Made by a program: the position numbers and the translations under genes. DNA of 34,995 nt from Chromera velia (Eukaryota > Sar > Chromeraceae): positions 104,131 to 139,125 of the forward strand of contig JAHBMJ010005923.1 in assembly GCA_018398765.1 (NCBI GenBank), in the 5' to 3' direction. Shown here in pieces: positions 32,928 to 34,995 of the stretch. The notes under the pieces are model-generated. The model was given only the letters and a program-made list of their open reading frames with translations. It did no database searches and was not told the origin of the DNA. The first letter of the stretch is position 1. The number at the start of each line of letters is the position of its first letter.

Positions 32928-33660
32928 AAAAATGATGTTGTCTCTCACTCAGAGGAATGGACGGCGTGTTTGTAAAGAGTGCTTGCTGTACTACGAAGGT
33001 CAGACAAATTTATAAGAAAATCGCTTGCGGTATGAACCGAACCGGCTTTGACTTTCATTGAAAGTACCTGTGTCTTACCTCTTCCTCCAGTAAAAAGTTG
33101 AAGGTAAACCTACCAAGGTAAGAGTGACGGTGGTTTGGCACTCGCAAGCGAACCCAAGCAGATGTTGCACAGATGCCGGTCTGACAGAATCCAGCTCCAC
33201 AATGCTCCAAGGTTTGGCAAGGCGAAGCAGCCGGACGGAAAGCTTTTGCACCTCTCAAGCAGAAAGGGGAAGCAAAGCTAGAAAAGGTCGAGTGCAGCAG
33301 GTTTTTTGCATTAGCAAACGAACGCAGACAGGTCAAGTTGAAACGGTTGAGAAGACACGAGTGACTATGTATCAATATATACCTGACTCCGCAGATGTCA
33401 CTCGCTTAATTCCGGTAAAGCGGTAATGCAACTAATCATCAGATTCTCTGTAGAGATGGCGTCTTCAGTCACTCAGCAAATCAATCAGTCAGCTAAGTTT
33501 CAGAGTTCCAGAAGTTTCTATGGCTTTTGCAAGCTAGCCCAGCTGTATGCGTGCATATGGCCTTGGACGCCTTGCATGGCTCGACTTGTACACTGATGAG
33601 AGTGGGCGCACGCATTGTGCGCATGCATGCAGAAGTATTTCAAATTAATTCGTTACTGCG
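32928..33660. other. Intergenic sequence, no gene supported
   Basis: ORFs of ~100 codons exist on both strands at 33055-33426, but they overlap antisense, carry no recognisable domain and lack a splice context. The last ~60 bases before 33661 are rich in GCATGC-type words. Confidence 0.4.
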
Positions 33661-34427
33661 TCGCCTCGGGGGGCAGCTCAGCTCTGCTGAGATCAGCCGA
33701 GAAGCCCTGAGATCGCATGCACTCGCATGCATAACGCAAATTTTTTTATTTTTGGGGGGGGGGTCGCTTCTATATCTCCGTCTGTCATGGTGTTGCCCGA
33801 ATTCCAAAATATGCCTCTCAAGCAACTCGCACAGAGCCGCGATCGCACATACTTTAATTACTTTGCACATGCGTACCGCTTAAGTAACTTGTACGGAGTT
33901 GTAAGTGCATGCTCGCGCGGTCCCGAAAAGCATACTTCGTGTACGTTGCCGTGGCCCCCGCCCTATGCACCTGTACAAGACATGCCCAAGCCCCCGATGG
34001 TGCGCATCAATCAAATTTGCGGACCCTTTAAAGGGCCCCTCGAGGCACTTACCCAACTGGTTAGGTGTATCTCGTAATAATAACGGGATATATCATACAC
34101 CAAGTATCGGGGGCCACGCGGCAATGCGTATGTACAAAATATGCTTTTCGGAACCACATATATACATGCACCCTCATACAACTCCGTGCGAGTTACTTGA
34201 GGGGTACGTATATTATGAGGAGCGAATTAAGTATAATTAATGTGATCATAGCTCTATGCGAGCTGCTTGAGGGGCATATTTTAGAATCAGGGCGACACCG
34301 TGATAGACAAACAAACAGATAGACACCAACCCCCCCCCCCCTGATTGAAAAAATGTGTTATGTGAGTACGTGCGATCTCAGGGCCTCTCGGTTGATCTTA
34401 GCAAAGCTGAGTTGCCCCCCGAGGCGA
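33661..34427. mobile_element. 767-bp element with ~250-bp terminal inverted arms
   Basis: The left arm (33661 to ~33905) starts TCGCCTCGGGGGGCA and matches the reverse complement of the right arm (~34175-34427) with moderate divergence: shared CTCAGCT.TGCT.AGATCA, GCCCTGAGATCGCA, a long G run, then AAAATATGCC.CTCAAG. Each arm contains two copies of a motif like CTCAAGYARCTCGCAYRGAG (33817-33836 and 33879-33898; reverse complement at 34182-34201 and 34252-34271). The ~270-base centre has no ORF of note. This is the structure of a fold-back-like or long-TIR non-autonomous DNA element. No clear target duplication is visible beyond GCG next to both ends. Confidence 0.7.
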
Positions 34428-34995
34428 TAGCGGCACTATAGTATGATATGGTACCAAAGCGGCACTGCGTATACGAATGGAGTATAGCTGGAAGCACATA
34501 AACTTTGTGTTTTGTCATACGGTGCTGGTAGGTGCTGGTCTATGCTGGTCCTATTTCAACACAAGTCAAATCTAGTGAAATCAAACCAGTCCGCGGAGAA
34601 AACTGGACTATAGAAGAGTAAAACATGCAGCTGTATATAGCTGCATGTGTATAGGAGCTAGAAACGTTGAAAAATTGATCATTAAGGCATGATAGACACG
34701 GCTTAATTGGTTAACTTTGGCCAACTTTAGCATGTGAGCGTGTATTAAACGCTAAATACGTATTGCATAAACTTGTTTTTTATCACGTAAGAGACTGACG
34801 CCCACACAAGATTTAACACAAGTGATTCTTGAAGTGAATGATGTACCATTGATCGTCTAACAGTATCTAACAGACAATCACACAGTCCATATTACTGGCT
34901 ATAGTAGTGAAGATAAGTGAAGAATATTTGTTAAATTAAGAAAACTGGCTTACTATTAGATTCTACATAATATGGTTAGGAGTAACAAAAGTATG
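34428..34995. other. AT-rich sequence to the end of the window
   Basis: No coding frame, tRNA or clear repeat structure is visible. A short palindrome, CAGCTGTATATAGCTG, lies near 34628-34643. Confidence 0.4.

Noticed and set aside
33055-33426. Overlapping antisense ORFs of ~100 codons
   Set aside because: Neither has a recognisable motif and they cannot both be real; no support for either.

Overview
This window looks like nuclear DNA from a unicellular eukaryote. Genes are sparse and split by GT-AG introns, intergenic DNA is AT-rich, dinucleotide and tetranucleotide microsatellites sit inside introns, and transposable-element remains are common. The protein repertoire (a pentameric ligand-gated channel, a discoidin-domain protein, a PHOSPHO-type HAD phosphatase, a secreted TauD-like oxygenase and a double HNH/NUMOD4 protein) would fit an alveolate such as a chromerid alga. 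That placement is inference; no rRNA or other taxonomic marker is present.

Layout. 1-6810 is repeat-dominated. It holds an LTR element (539-4495, two ~510-bp LTRs, no recognisable gag-pol), a 238-bp MITE with perfect 17-bp inverted ends and an 8-bp target duplication (5118-5355), and next to it a tRNA-derived SINE-like unit followed by a degenerate ~30-bp tandem array (5376-5765). 7124-19641 is the gene-rich core: a minus-strand six-exon discoidin-domain gene (10513-7124), a divergent plus-strand five-exon HAD phosphatase gene (11270-13832), and a plus-strand five-exon pentameric channel gene (15862-18912). A minus-strand three-exon TauD-family gene follows (23089-19642). I rebuilt these four genes from splice sites with codon phase checked at every junction; the first intron of the TauD gene is the weakest call.

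23090-27900 contains a 329-base assembly gap flanked by a ~200-bp direct repeat, possible exon fragments, and a minus-strand gene broken by a 32-bp tandem duplication and by apparent +1 shifts at G runs. 28169-29377 is an intronless ORF with two NUMOD4-HNH modules. 30020-34427 is again repeat-derived: a ~400-bp direct repeat pair brackets a decayed minus-strand coding region with in-frame stops, and a 767-bp element has ~250-bp inverted arms.

The genes do not form an obvious pathway or operon-like system. The most notable observations are a channel without the Cys-loop cysteines that has a predicted fifth membrane segment, a HAD phosphatase lacking the usual first aspartate of its last motif, a large secreted oxygenase fusion, an N-terminally lipidated discoidin protein of unknown family, and the tandem HNH protein.
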